Shown here one piece after another: positions 55,438 through 64,000 of a stretch of DNA of 64,000 bases; the stretch's first letter is position 1; every line of letters starts with the position of its first letter. A program made the position numbers and the translations under genes. The notes under the pieces are model-generated. The model saw only the letters and a program-made list of their open reading frames with translations, was not told the origin of the DNA and ran no database searches. Origin of the DNA: Hyphomonadaceae bacterium UKL13-1 (lineage in GTDB: Bacteria; Pseudomonadota; Alphaproteobacteria; Caulobacterales; Aquidulcibacteraceae); NCBI GenBank assembly GCA_001602435.1, contig CP012156.1:496001-560000 (forward strand). The letters run 5' to 3'.

Positions 55438-55490
55438 GTCCGCTTTCGGGAATCCCCCAACCCGCCCCAAACGGCAAAAGCTGGCGCAAA
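55438..55490 (+). repeat. Dispersed intergenic repeat, copy 2
   Basis: Matches 42096-42146 (opposite strand) over 51 bases with 11 differences and no gaps. It lies between the convergent GH2 and integrase genes. Confidence 0.5.
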
Positions 55491-55524
55491 GCAGACTACA
55501 TGGCTCGCGCAAAGCTCCTTCCCT

Positions 55525-56757
55525 TCATCCCACCCGCGTCCCCAAAATCTGATCTGCCACAGTTTCCGCGGCGCGCCTCACTGGGTCATCCGACAAGTGC
55601 GCGTAGCGTTGTGTGGTTGAGGCTTGCGTGTGGCCGAGGGCTTTGCCGATGACGTACAGGCTCGCCCCGCGTGCGGCGGCGAAGCTGGCGAAAGAGTGGC
55701 GTAGGTCATGCAGCCGCACGCCCTGAAGGTTCAGGCTTTGGCGGACTTTCTCCCATGATTTATAGAGCCCGACCGTTGGGCCATCTGACCCTGTGAGCGA
55801 GGGGAACACATAGCGGGAGGAGCGGGGGCGGTCTGTTAGCTCGGCAAGCGAGGCAGAGTTTAGGGGAATGACCTTCTCGCCGGTTTTAGAGCGGCCACGG
55901 GGCAGGACAATCCGGCCACGTTCGAGGTCGAGCTCGTTCCACATCAGGCCTAGGATCTCGCTCTTTCTGGCACCCGTGAAAAGAAGCAGGCGGATGATGG
56001 TTGCATGGCTCTCGTCGATCTCGGCATTCTCGGTCAGAACCACGAGCTTGGCTAAAAGGTTGCGCGCCTCTTCGGTCGTCAAAAAGCGCTCGCGTCGACC
56101 TGGCTTAAACTTCTCGACCCCAATGCAGGGATTGGTCTCGCTCAGCCCATTGCGCACAGCCCAAGACATCATGGCCGAAAACGAACGAATGAGGCCACCA
56201 GCTGAGGTTTGCCCGCCTGAGATGCGTGCGAGCCCTCGGGCCTTGGTTTTGATCCTTGCCGCTGTTTTTCCCGCCGCCACGTCTGCCTGCATCCGTTCAA
56301 TATCTTGGCGGGTGAGGTCGCGGGCAAATCGCTTGCCGATGAGGGGAATGGCATGGCGGCGCAAAAGCGATGCGTCATTGGCCCAAGAAGACTCCCGCTT
56401 GTTGGGCTTCGCCATCCGGCCTTCCGAGAGATACCGTTCAATCAGCGCCGCCACGGTAAGCGCGGCGCGCGCCTCCTGCTTCTCAAGTTGGGGGTCAATT
56501 CCATCGAAAGCGTCGGCTAACATATAGCGCGCCCGTTCACGCGCTTGCTCGACCGTCCAAGGGCTGCCTAGATCTCCGATGGTCATCCAGCGTTGCAGCG
56601 AGCCAATGCGCAGTTTGACCCCAAAGGACACCCGACCATTATGAAAGATGCGTGCGACAAAGCCCTTCGCGTCGCTGTCCCAAAGGCGCGTCTCGCCAGA
56701 CGCAGGCCGCACAACTGAATCGAGAAGTCGCTTTGTTAGTTTAACTCGCTCGCCCAT
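55525..56757 (-). CDS. Tyrosine recombinase / integrase
   Basis: A 410-residue integrase. An N-terminal DUF4102-like arm-binding domain (about 1-85) and a SAM-like core domain precede the catalytic domain. Active residues are Arg in FTGARKSEILGLMW, His/Arg in LHDLRHSFAS, His in GKALGHTQAS and Tyr in TTQRYAHL. The gene points into the island, with its 5' end 250 bases from the right attachment repeat. It should catalyse integration at tRNA-Arg. Confidence 0.96.
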   Translation of the reverse strand: MGERVKLTKRLLDSVVRPASGETRLWDSDAKGFVARIFHNGRVSFGVKLRIGSLQRWMTIGDLGSPWTVEQARERARYMLADAFDGIDPQLEKQEARAALTVAALIERYLSEGRMAKPNKRESSWANDASLLRRHAIPLIGKRFARDLTRQDIERMQADVAAGKTAARIKTKARGLARISGGQTSAGGLIRSFSAMMSWAVRNGLSETNPCIGVEKFKPGRRERFLTTEEARNLLAKLVVLTENAEIDESHATIIRLLLFTGARKSEILGLMWNELDLERGRIVLPRGRSKTGEKVIPLNSASLAELTDRPRSSRYVFPSLTGSDGPTVGLYKSWEKVRQSLNLQGVRLHDLRHSFASFAAARGASLYVIGKALGHTQASTTQRYAHLSDDPVRRAAETVADQILGTRVG

Positions 56758-56804
56758 AATCCACTCCTGTCGAACAAACTTGACCCAATTTTCGACTGCC
56801 AGAT

Positions 56805-56881
56805 TTTGCTACCATTCAGACGCATAAAACGTGCCAAATCGTCAGTCTGAATCTCGCAGTTTGCTACCAATTTGCTACCAA
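56805..56881. other. Candidate integrase arm sites, right end
   Basis: TTTGCTACCATT (56805-56816), then TTTGCTACCAA twice in a row (56860-56870 and 56871-56881). The same word stands inside the left end at 33019-33039 and inverted at 33112. The sites lie between the integrase start and the attachment repeat. Confidence 0.6.
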
Positions 56882-57006
56882 CAGAACGGATTTCGTCAGA
56901 AAATGACGGAAGCGTCAGGAATGAAGCGGAACGGCAACATAATGAAATATATATGAAAAATCACGAATTGGAACGTTCAGGAATAAGGCAAAAATGTGGC
57001 ATGAAA

Positions 57007-57063
57007 AGACTACGAATCTGAGGGTCGGGCGTTCGAATCGCTCCGGGCGCGCCATTAAATCAA
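57007..57063. repeat. Right attachment repeat (attR), tRNA-Arg fragment
   Basis: An exact copy of 32926-32982. Bases 57007-57054 are the last 48 bases of tRNA-Arg including CCA; no 5' half is present, so it is not a working tRNA. It marks the right end of the island. Confidence 0.92.
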
Positions 57064-57064
57064 T

Positions 57065-57210
57065 CACTTAGCTAGATCCAAGCCAAACCCCACTGGGGCT
57101 TGTCACTAATCGGGTTCGGAACACGAAGAATCTGACGGAATGATCTGGAACGACTTCTGTCTGCCGTAGTAGCGGTGACCACCAGAACATTGGTGGCAAA
57201 CGGGGATTTT
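57065..57210. repeat. Flank similar to the island's inner left end
   Basis: After a single mismatch the first 34 bases equal 32984-33017. Beyond an unrelated patch, similarity returns (GACGGAATGATCTGGAACG, then GTGACCACCAGA and GGCAAACGGG), parallel to 33050-33127. Left and right flanks of a simple insertion should not match this far beyond the core. The 57,211-57,275 remainder shows nothing. Confidence 0.6.
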
Positions 57211-57275
57211 GGTGCATTCTTTGGACGTTGTGCACCAAACGGCACGAAGCGAATTGTTGAAAGTTGCCCTTTTGC

Positions 57276-58391
57276 TCATAGGGCCACTTCAATAGCGCCA
57301 GATTTTTGGACGACTAATTGGGTGCCGAAAGGTCGGCACAGCTGCTGGAACCTTTCAAAAAATGTCACTCGCTCTGGCTTGGTTGCCAGACGCGGGAATC
57401 CGCGGGTCTGCGTATCGCTTGGACCGGCCAAGCCTATTTCGTTGAGCAGGATGCACGTCAGCGACAGTCGGGTACATGCCCCATCCCTAAATTTGCCAGT
57501 TGCGATGACACCTTGCCAAGCCTGAGGCGGGTAGGCACCTACCGGCTTCTCGGTCTGGAAAATGAAATTGCCTAGACCATAGAGAAGCGGCACCCCCTTA
57601 TATACTTCGATACCTTGAACCATTGGCACGCCGTGCCCGATGAAAATTGAAGCGCCCGCATCGACACAGCGCTTTGCGAACTCCCGTTGCCAAGCAGGAA
57701 CTTGAATTTGGTTGGGCTCCCACAAATGATTGTGGTGACAAACCACAATATTCGGGCTCTTACGCTTGGCGTCGGCTATGGCGCTGAGGACTTTATTGGC
57801 ATCTTCGTCCAGGATAACACCAGCCTCGCCAACCCGCACTTCATTTACCCCGGCGCGTTCAGAAGTTGCCGCGCCGCCTACGCGCACTTTTCCGGTCGCA
57901 TAGGCAACCAAGCCGATTTCTTGATTGCGAGCGGATCGAAAGCTGGCCTTCGCTGCCAGAGCTTCATTAATCCCGGCACCGGCCACCGTTATTCGCGCGG
58001 CCGCAAGTGCATCCAAAGTGTCGAGAATTCCGCCGGTGCCAAGATCAAATGCATGATTATTGGCAAAACCAACAAGCCGGATATTAGCGCGATAGAGAGT
58101 ATCCAAAACATCTGGTTTTGCCGAATGCAACGTCTCTAAATCACGGGTAGGAGCCCCCGCACGAGGCCCTAGGATAACAGATTCAAAATTTGAAACGGCC
58201 AGATCTGACTGACTTAACGCCTTAAGTACCCCCTCTTGACCGGGCCACTGCGAACCTGTCGGAGCATGTTCGATCAAGCATTGTCCTAAGAAAGCCAGAG
58301 TCACCTTGTTCTGCCGTGCAAATGCTGCACTCGGAGACATCCCCATGCTGGCACCGCTTACCAGCCCGCCAAGCAAAACGCGCCTATCCAT
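57276..58391 (-). CDS. CapA/PgsA-family protein, exported
   Basis: A 371-residue protein with a twin-arginine-like start (DRRVLLGGLVSGASMG). The CapA metallophosphatase-like fold shows as NKVTLAFLGQ, VSNFESV, GFANNHAFDLG, CHHNHLWE and GHGVPMVQGIEVYKGVPL. Relatives take part in poly-gamma-glutamate capsule making; stand-alone exported forms have unclear roles. It is divergent from the receptor gene and may share its control region. Confidence 0.85.
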   Translation of the reverse strand: MDRRVLLGGLVSGASMGMSPSAAFARQNKVTLAFLGQCLIEHAPTGSQWPGQEGVLKALSQSDLAVSNFESVILGPRAGAPTRDLETLHSAKPDVLDTLYRANIRLVGFANNHAFDLGTGGILDTLDALAAARITVAGAGINEALAAKASFRSARNQEIGLVAYATGKVRVGGAATSERAGVNEVRVGEAGVILDEDANKVLSAIADAKRKSPNIVVCHHNHLWEPNQIQVPAWQREFAKRCVDAGASIFIGHGVPMVQGIEVYKGVPLLYGLGNFIFQTEKPVGAYPPQAWQGVIATGKFRDGACTRLSLTCILLNEIGLAGPSDTQTRGFPRLATKPERVTFFERFQQLCRPFGTQLVVQKSGAIEVAL

Positions 58392-58575
58392 CGAGAATGT
58401 CCTCCTGCAACTCGATTAGGGCACATTCATCCCGGAATCTATTCCATGCCAATTACGCATAGTAAGATGTGAAAAAGTGATAGTATTGCATAGCTTCTAA
58501 GAAGGCAGGTAGCTGTTGAAATGGCTCATTGTTTCTGGCGGTGGGAACAGCGGAAAAGCAATCGGGGGGCGAACC

Positions 58576-61464
58576 ATGCTAAGCATCATCCAATCTAAAC
58601 TGGGAAAACTGAAAACAGGCGTCGCCTATCCGGCTTTGTCTTTTGCTATGGTTGCCGCTGCACTTCCAATATCTGCCCACGCCAAAAGCCAAACGTCGGC
58701 CGAGCCAGAAAAAGCCGTCGAGACCATCATCGTGACAGGATCGCGGATTCAGCGGCGCGACGCGGATTCGGTTGGTCCGGTTCTGACAATTACGGGGGCG
58801 GATTTGCGCAATACAGGCGCAGCTTCGATCGGTGATGTGCTTCAAAAGTTACCTTCAGCCGGCGTCAGTCTGAATAGCAACGGAACACAAGGTACATCCT
58901 ATGGGGCGAGTTCAATCAATTTGCGCTATCTCGGTGGGGCGGAGGGCAGTGGCAACCGCGTGTTGGTCCTCGTTGACGGACATCGTTGGGTGGATGGCGT
59001 AGGCCAGCGCGGCTTCCGCGACTTTGTTGACCTCAACACAATGCCTTTTGGCATGATTGAAGGTATTGAGGTACTGAAGGATGGTGCTTCAGCTATTTAT
59101 GGTGCGGATGCCATTGCTGGCGTCGTCAATATCAAGACGCTCCGGGACTTTGATGGCCTGCGTCTGAACCTGAAAACAGCGACAACGTCTAGAAGTGACG
59201 GCGAACAATTTTCGGCTGTCGTCAATTGGGGAAAGACCTTTGATCGCGCGTCGTTCGTTGTTTCGGCAAGCTATATCAAAGAGGATCCGATCGGCACGGC
59301 TGATAGAGATCTCACCCTGAATACTTTGGTGCCCCAAGCGGGCCCAGGTACCAGCGAGCGGGGCCTTTTCATTCTTCCGGGGCTTTCTGGAAATGCCTAT
59401 TTTGGAACGCCTACGGGCTTTGCCTCGTCAACCGCCCCGATCACCGCACGGGCGCTTGGCGGCTTTGGCGTTGGCGCTTTGGCCGACGACGGCTTTCGCA
59501 CAGCGGCTTTGCCGGCTGATGCCTTTAACACTCAGGCACAGGGCATTTACTCCGTGGGGCCAAGCGAACGTTTTGGTCTTTACGCCCGACTTGGTTTTGA
59601 ACTGTCAGACAACCTGAAGCTAAAAGTTGAAGCCCTGCGAAGCACCCGCCAATCCAATCAATTATTCTCGCCTGTCCAACTCGATATCGGTGGCACGTCG
59701 GGGACTATCCGGGGCTTTGGTATTGCGAACTCGCAAGCTTTCAATCCCTTTGGTACCGCAAATGGCGTGCCTACGGCCAATGCGCTTGCCTTCTCCTCGA
59801 CCCAAGCTTGGCGGGTACGGCGGGTAATGTATGACATTGGTAACCGAAACAACATTCAGGACGTAACAACAGATCGCCTTGCCGCAGGCCTTGAAGGCAA
59901 ATTCAAGTGGGGCACACGTGATTGGAATTGGGATGCTTTCATGAGCTATTCCAAGAACGCAATCGATACGTCTGCGGAAAATGGCGTCCAATATGACCGC
60001 CTATTTCTGGCGTTGGGTAATCCAGCAAACTGCGCTGCTGTAGCAGGATGCTCTCCAGTCAATCTGTTTGGACCCATGTCGGCTGCCGCTGCCGACTACA
60101 TTCGTTTTACCGCCAGAGAGTATAATTCCAACGAGCTTACGAATATTGCGTTCAACGTCACGGGCGACTTATTTGAATTGCCGGCTGGACCTTTATCCAT
60201 CGCTGCCGGTTACGAGTACCGCAAGAACAAGGCGGTCGATATTCCAGACGCAGAAGTAAATGCGACGCCTAATTTCATTCCGGCCATCTACACCACGACC
60301 TCGGCTCAAACCAGGACGCCGACGACGGGTGAATACTCCTTGCATGAGGCCTTTGTTGAAGTATCAGCCCCCCTGCTGCGAGATGCGCCGCTTGCCAAGA
60401 GCCTAGATCTCAGTGTTGCGGCCCGATACTCAGACTATGACACGGTAGGAGAGGCTACGACCATGAAAGTCGGCATTGGCTGGCGCGTAGTGGACGATAT
60501 CCTTATTCGCGGCACCTTCTCGCAAGGCTTCCGGGCACCGTCCATTCTGGAACTCTATCAGGGTGGACGGGAAACCAGCTTTCAAGGGATCGATCCTTGC
60601 AATGGCGGAGCCGCTGCAAATCCAACCCGTCCCGGCTGCGCCGGAATTCCCGTTGGCTATAATCAGCAAAACTTCAATCTCAACGGGCTTATTCCTGGAA
60701 CCTTGGCCGGGAATTTGGGGCTAACCCCTGAAACAGCTGACACTTATAGCTATGGCTTTGCGATTAAGCCGAGCTTTCTGCCCGGACTTTCCTTCACCGT
60801 TGATTGGTTTGACATCACGATCACCGACGCAATCGCCACCCAATCTGTGACCCAAATTCTCGGCCTATGTGCAACTCAGGGCGGTGTCTTCTGCTCGCTC
60901 GTAAATCGCGACGCTTCGACGGGCTCGATCCGCACTGTTTTGGTTGGCGCACAAAATCTGAGTGAAATTCAAACGAGCGGATATGACGCGACGCTCCGCT
61001 ACGAGTTTAACACGTCCATTGGACGATTTGCGGCGGTAATTGACGCGTCCTATCTCGACAGTTTCCTAACCACGAGCCCAAATCCAACAGGTGGCGCACC
61101 CATTCTTGACGAGCGCGCCGGACTGGGAGACCGACCCCGTTCGACCTATCCCAACTGGAAGGGGCAGGCCTCCTTGCGGTGGAATAAGGACGCTTGGAAT
61201 GCAATTTGGCGCGGCCGTTACATTGGTGAGACGACGGATGTTGTGAATACGGTCAAGAATAGCCAGACGAAGGCGGTTTTTTATCAAGATATTGAGTTCG
61301 GCTATGAACTGCCGTGGAAGAACACGACCATTAGCTTCGCCGTGAACAATGTTTCCGATCAAATGCCGCCGCTTTCCTATGCTAACGCGCCGATCAACTT
61401 TGATATCTATACTTATGATGTTCGGGGCCGTTCCTATTCCTTGCGATTAGGGATGCAGTTCTAG
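58576..61464 (+). CDS. Large TonB-dependent receptor
   Basis: About 962 residues. Signal peptide AMVAAALPISAHA is followed by a TonB-box-like ETIIVTGSRIQRRDA. The plug has GDVLQKLPSAG and EVLKDGASAIYGADAIAGVV, and the barrel ends YSLRLGMQF. Start is ATG 58576 with GGGGGGCGAA before it; a TTG at 58516 would add 20 non-signal residues. It leads a receptor-transporter-hydrolase series. Confidence 0.92.
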   Translation: MLSIIQSKLGKLKTGVAYPALSFAMVAAALPISAHAKSQTSAEPEKAVETIIVTGSRIQRRDADSVGPVLTITGADLRNTGAASIGDVLQKLPSAGVSLNSNGTQGTSYGASSINLRYLGGAEGSGNRVLVLVDGHRWVDGVGQRGFRDFVDLNTMPFGMIEGIEVLKDGASAIYGADAIAGVVNIKTLRDFDGLRLNLKTATTSRSDGEQFSAVVNWGKTFDRASFVVSASYIKEDPIGTADRDLTLNTLVPQAGPGTSERGLFILPGLSGNAYFGTPTGFASSTAPITARALGGFGVGALADDGFRTAALPADAFNTQAQGIYSVGPSERFGLYARLGFELSDNLKLKVEALRSTRQSNQLFSPVQLDIGGTSGTIRGFGIANSQAFNPFGTANGVPTANALAFSSTQAWRVRRVMYDIGNRNNIQDVTTDRLAAGLEGKFKWGTRDWNWDAFMSYSKNAIDTSAENGVQYDRLFLALGNPANCAAVAGCSPVNLFGPMSAAAADYIRFTAREYNSNELTNIAFNVTGDLFELPAGPLSIAAGYEYRKNKAVDIPDAEVNATPNFIPAIYTTTSAQTRTPTTGEYSLHEAFVEVSAPLLRDAPLAKSLDLSVAARYSDYDTVGEATTMKVGIGWRVVDDILIRGTFSQGFRAPSILELYQGGRETSFQGIDPCNGGAAANPTRPGCAGIPVGYNQQNFNLNGLIPGTLAGNLGLTPETADTYSYGFAIKPSFLPGLSFTVDWFDITITDAIATQSVTQILGLCATQGGVFCSLVNRDASTGSIRTVLVGAQNLSEIQTSGYDATLRYEFNTSIGRFAAVIDASYLDSFLTTSPNPTGGAPILDERAGLGDRPRSTYPNWKGQASLRWNKDAWNAIWRGRYIGETTDVVNTVKNSQTKAVFYQDIEFGYELPWKNTTISFAVNNVSDQMPPLSYANAPINFDIYTYDVRGRSYSLRLGMQF

Positions 61465-61513
61465 GCTAACGCCTGAACCACCTATTTCGTAAGCATGGCA
61501 GCAGAAGGAGTGC

Positions 61514-63091
61514 ATGGATTTGACCGGTCTATCACTTAAGAAGAAACCAGCTAAATCCAGCCTGCTCGATACGATTGCGCGTGTTGGTGATCGCTTGCCT
61601 GATCCTGTGCTGATTTTCGGGTTTTTGATCATCGTCCTAATGATCCTTTCTGCTTGGGCCGAAGGCACAGGGTGGTCGGCCGTGAATCCGCTAAGTGGCG
61701 CGACGGTTCAGGCTGAAAGTCTGCTTTCTCTTGAGAACATCAGGCGACTGCTGGTTGAAATGCCAACAACGATGACAGCGTTTCCACCGCTAGGACTTGT
61801 GCTGGTGGTTATGCTGGGTGCTGCTGTCGCAGAACGTTCCGGCCTATTTGCCGCGCTCTTGGGCGGCGCGGTCCGGCGAGTCCCCCGCAGCGCCTTAACA
61901 CCGTGCATTTTTGTCCTTGGTGTCTTGTCGCATCACGCGTCCGACGCGGCTTATGTCGTCATGATTCCCTTGACGGCATTGGTCTATGCCCAAGCTGGGC
62001 GGCACCCTCTTTTGGGCATAGCAGTAGCCTATGCGGGCATATCAGGTGCATTCGCGGGCAATTATATTCCGGGCCAGTTTGACGTGCTTATGCTTGGCAT
62101 AACTGAAGCCGCCGCCAAAATTATCGACCCGAATTTTGTCATGAACCCCTTGGGAAACTGGTGGTTTACCCTATCCATCGGGATTGTCTTTACGCCAATT
62201 GCTTGGTGGGTCGCCGACAAGGTCGTTGAGCCTAGACTTGGGAAATGGACCGGATCCAGCTCCCCTCTCGGTGAGGAAGAAGCCAGCCTTGGTCAGATAA
62301 CACCGGACCAGAAAAGGGGTTTGCGGCATGCTGGCGTCGCATTTCTAGCGGTTGTTGGTTTATTTACGGCCCTGACACTCTGGCCGGGCTTTGCACCCCT
62401 CATTGACACGGAGGCAGTGGGGCCAGCGCAGATGACGCCGTTCTACAAGGCCTTGATTGCTGGGTTCTTCTTGCTGTTTCTCGCAACTGGTTGGGCGTTT
62501 GGACGCGCCGCAGGGACGATTAAGACGCACCATGATGCCATCTCAATGATGGGCAATGGGATGCGCGATATGGCTCCTTATCTGGTCCTGATTTTCGCCG
62601 CCGCCCATTTTATCGCGATGTTTTCATGGTCCGGTCTGGGGCCAGTTTTGGCGATTAAGGGCGCAGAGCTCTTACAAGGCTTGAACCTGCCGAAGCCCGC
62701 CATGCTGACGGGGCTATTATTGATGTCCTCAGGCCTTGATATCGTGATTGGATCGGCTTCCGCCAAATGGAGCGCCTTAGCACCCATCGTCGTCCCGATG
62801 CTTATGCTTCTTGGCATTTCACCTGAAATGACAACCGCAGCCTACAGGATGGGCGATTCGATTTTCAACATTGTTACCCCTTTGGCGTCCAATTTTCCGT
62901 TGGTGTTGATTATGTGCCGGCGCTGGGTTCCCGACTTTGGCATCGGCTCCTTAATCGCGATGATGATCCCTTTTTCGATTGCCTTTATGGTGGCCGGTTT
63001 AAGCCTCGTGATGATCTGGGTCGGGTTTGATCTGCCAGTTGGGCCCCATGCCCCCGCGTCCTATACAATCGCCCACGGGAGCGTCCGTTAA
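61514..63091 (+). CDS. AbgT-family transporter
   Basis: A 525-residue membrane protein with about 11 to 13 segments. VGDRLPDPVLIFGFLI, VLSHHASDAAYVVMIPL and SSGLDIVIGSASAKWSALAP are AbgT signatures. AbgT takes up p-aminobenzoyl-glutamate; some relatives export sulfonamides. The start of the hydrolase gene overlaps its stop codon (TAATG). The receptor upstream suggests an import role for an amide-type compound. Confidence 0.93.
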   Translation: MDLTGLSLKKKPAKSSLLDTIARVGDRLPDPVLIFGFLIIVLMILSAWAEGTGWSAVNPLSGATVQAESLLSLENIRRLLVEMPTTMTAFPPLGLVLVVMLGAAVAERSGLFAALLGGAVRRVPRSALTPCIFVLGVLSHHASDAAYVVMIPLTALVYAQAGRHPLLGIAVAYAGISGAFAGNYIPGQFDVLMLGITEAAAKIIDPNFVMNPLGNWWFTLSIGIVFTPIAWWVADKVVEPRLGKWTGSSSPLGEEEASLGQITPDQKRGLRHAGVAFLAVVGLFTALTLWPGFAPLIDTEAVGPAQMTPFYKALIAGFFLLFLATGWAFGRAAGTIKTHHDAISMMGNGMRDMAPYLVLIFAAAHFIAMFSWSGLGPVLAIKGAELLQGLNLPKPAMLTGLLLMSSGLDIVIGSASAKWSALAPIVVPMLMLLGISPEMTTAAYRMGDSIFNIVTPLASNFPLVLIMCRRWVPDFGIGSLIAMMIPFSIAFMVAGLSLVMIWVGFDLPVGPHAPASYTIAHGSVR

Positions 63092-64000
63092 TGGCCAACG
63101 CGCTTGTGAACACGAACGATAAATCAGCTGGCGACGCGGGGGCGCCTGGTCGTGTGGAAGTCGTTCAGAATGTCATGATCCCGATGCGCGATGGTATTCG
63201 GCTTGCGACGGATGTTTATCTACCAGTAGACGGCAGGAGCCAGCGACCGGTGGTGCTAGAGCGAACCCCTTATGGTAAGCAAAGCAGCAATCATGGTGAC
63301 CGAACCTATTTAAATCCTGTCCCAAAAACCAGGCCTAAAATTGCTCGTTGGTTCGCGAGCAAGGGCTATGCCTATGTGCTGCAGGACTGCCGGGGAAGAA
63401 ACGGCTCAGAAGGCGTTTTTTCGAAATATGTGAATGAAGGCGATGATGGCGAGGACACGCTGAAATGGCTTTTGGCGCAAGACTGGTGCAACGGAAAAGT
63501 TGCGACATTAGGATTGTCCTACGGTGCCCATGTTCAAGCCGCGCTCGCTTCGCTGAACCCACACGGGCTGGCGGCGATGGTTTGGGATTCGGGAGGATTC
63601 TCTAACGCCTGGAAAAGTGGCATTCGCCAAGGCGGCGCGTTTGAGCTTAAACAACTTACTTGGGCCATGACCCATGCCCGCTTGTCCCCGGCAACGTTAA
63701 ACGATCCGGTGCGTCGAGCAAATCTAGAGGCTCAGAACATTAGAGATTGGATTGGTATCAATCCGTGGTCGGAAGGCCGATCCCCCCTGGCCATGGCTCC
63801 AGAATATGAGAGCTATGTATTAGAGCTATGGCGCAACGAAACCTTTTCTGCGTTTTGGCGCCGACAGGGCCTCTATGCAGCCGCCAATTACGAAGAATTC
63901 TCCGATGCTCCGACGATGTTCATTTGTAGTTGGTATGACCCATATTCTTTAACGACCATCGAGAACTTCGAAGGTTTATCCAAGCGCAAAGCCGGGCCAT
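63091..64000 (+). CDS. CocE/NonD-family hydrolase, N-terminal part (runs off window)
   Basis: About 303 residues are visible. The S15/CocE opening reads VMIPMRDGIRLATDVYLP, then VLERTPYGKQ and the conserved YVLQDCRGRNGSEG. The nucleophile Ser is in VATLGLSYGAHVQAA. Such enzymes hydrolyse esters, beta-lactam amides or X-Pro peptides. No signal peptide is seen, so it acts in the cytoplasm on what the transporter brings in. The C-terminal part lies beyond base 64000. Confidence 0.9.
   Translation, partial: MANALVNTNDKSAGDAGAPGRVEVVQNVMIPMRDGIRLATDVYLPVDGRSQRPVVLERTPYGKQSSNHGDRTYLNPVPKTRPKIARWFASKGYAYVLQDCRGRNGSEGVFSKYVNEGDDGEDTLKWLLAQDWCNGKVATLGLSYGAHVQAALASLNPHGLAAMVWDSGGFSNAWKSGIRQGGAFELKQLTWAMTHARLSPATLNDPVRRANLEAQNIRDWIGINPWSEGRSPLAMAPEYESYVLELWRNETFSAFWRRQGLYAAANYEEFSDAPTMFICSWYDPYSLTTIENFEGLSKRKAGP

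Larger units (their letters stand above)
32974..57006. mobile_element. 24-kb genomic island integrated at tRNA-Arg(ACG)
   Basis: The bounds are the exact 57-bp direct repeats at 32926-32982 and 57007-57063. A tyrosine integrase lies 250 bases inside the right repeat. Candidate integrase arm sites lie just inside both ends. Cargo includes a two-component system with receptor, a second sensor kinase, a TetR-SDR-cupin unit, a toxin-antitoxin pair, an excisionase-like protein and a sulfatase/glucuronidase cluster. No conjugation or phage structural genes are seen, so it would need help to move between cells. Confidence 0.9.

Noticed and set aside
32987..57292. Two small minus-strand frames (32987-33223 and 57068-57292) both ending PSGVWLGSS
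   Set aside because: The likeness follows from the DNA repeat at the attachment flanks; the frames diverge upstream and show no domain, so I treat the match as DNA-level.

Overview
This window is a piece of an alphaproteobacterial chromosome. The best clue is a Caulobacter-type flagellar locus: fliF-fliG-flbE(fliH)-fliN-flbD, with the cell-cycle regulator sciP beside it. The many TonB-dependent receptors also fit the Caulobacterales/Maricaulales side of the class. I cannot name a species from sequence alone.

Layout, core part (1-32,973). The window opens inside a flagellin gene (minus strand). It is followed by a small membrane protein, surE-pcm-nlpD-like (plus strand) and a minus-strand housekeeping block (DUF815 ATPase, mtgA, queG, a GST, priA). 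A long flagellar block follows. One minus-strand operon runs fliF, fliG, flbE, fliN, flbD, flhA, flhF, flhG (18,861 down to 9,515); sciP precedes it; a second minus-strand operon is fliK-flgD-flgE; flgK-flgL diverge on the plus strand. Together these encode the MS ring, switch, export gate, the FlhF/FlhG polarity pair, the hook and the hook-filament junction, with FlbD and SciP as regulators. After this come mnmA, a small membrane protein, rlmJ, a repeat-rich cold-shock-domain protein, an L,D-transpeptidase-like protein lacking its catalytic Cys, a P1-family peptidase and tRNA-Arg(ACG).

Genomic island (about 32,974-57,006). The 3' part of tRNA-Arg is repeated exactly (57 bp) 24,081 bp downstream, and a tyrosine integrase lies just inside the right copy. 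The cargo is: a cytochrome b561 / response regulator / sensor kinase / receptor cluster with a shared upstream motif; a PAS sensor kinase whose 5' leader and first 12 codons match the flagellin gene; a SemiSWEET pseudogene; a TetR-SDR-cupin unit; a HigBA-like toxin-antitoxin pair; an excisionase-like protein; and a sugar-conjugate cluster (GPH-family symporter, nonsense-mutated sulfatase, TetR, TonB receptor, GH2 beta-glucuronidase-like enzyme).

Right of the island (57,064-64,000). The flank resembles the inner left end of the island, which suggests a second related element in tandem. It carries a CapA-like protein, a large TonB receptor, an AbgT-type transporter and a CocE/NonD hydrolase cut by the window end. 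Together these could form an uptake-and-hydrolysis route for amide- or ester-linked compounds.

The most unusual observation is the flagellin-type leader and start peptide on the island kinase. Five of the six codon differences over the shared 12 codons are silent. The next strongest are the apparent tandem islands and the three in-frame nonsense codons in otherwise intact island genes.
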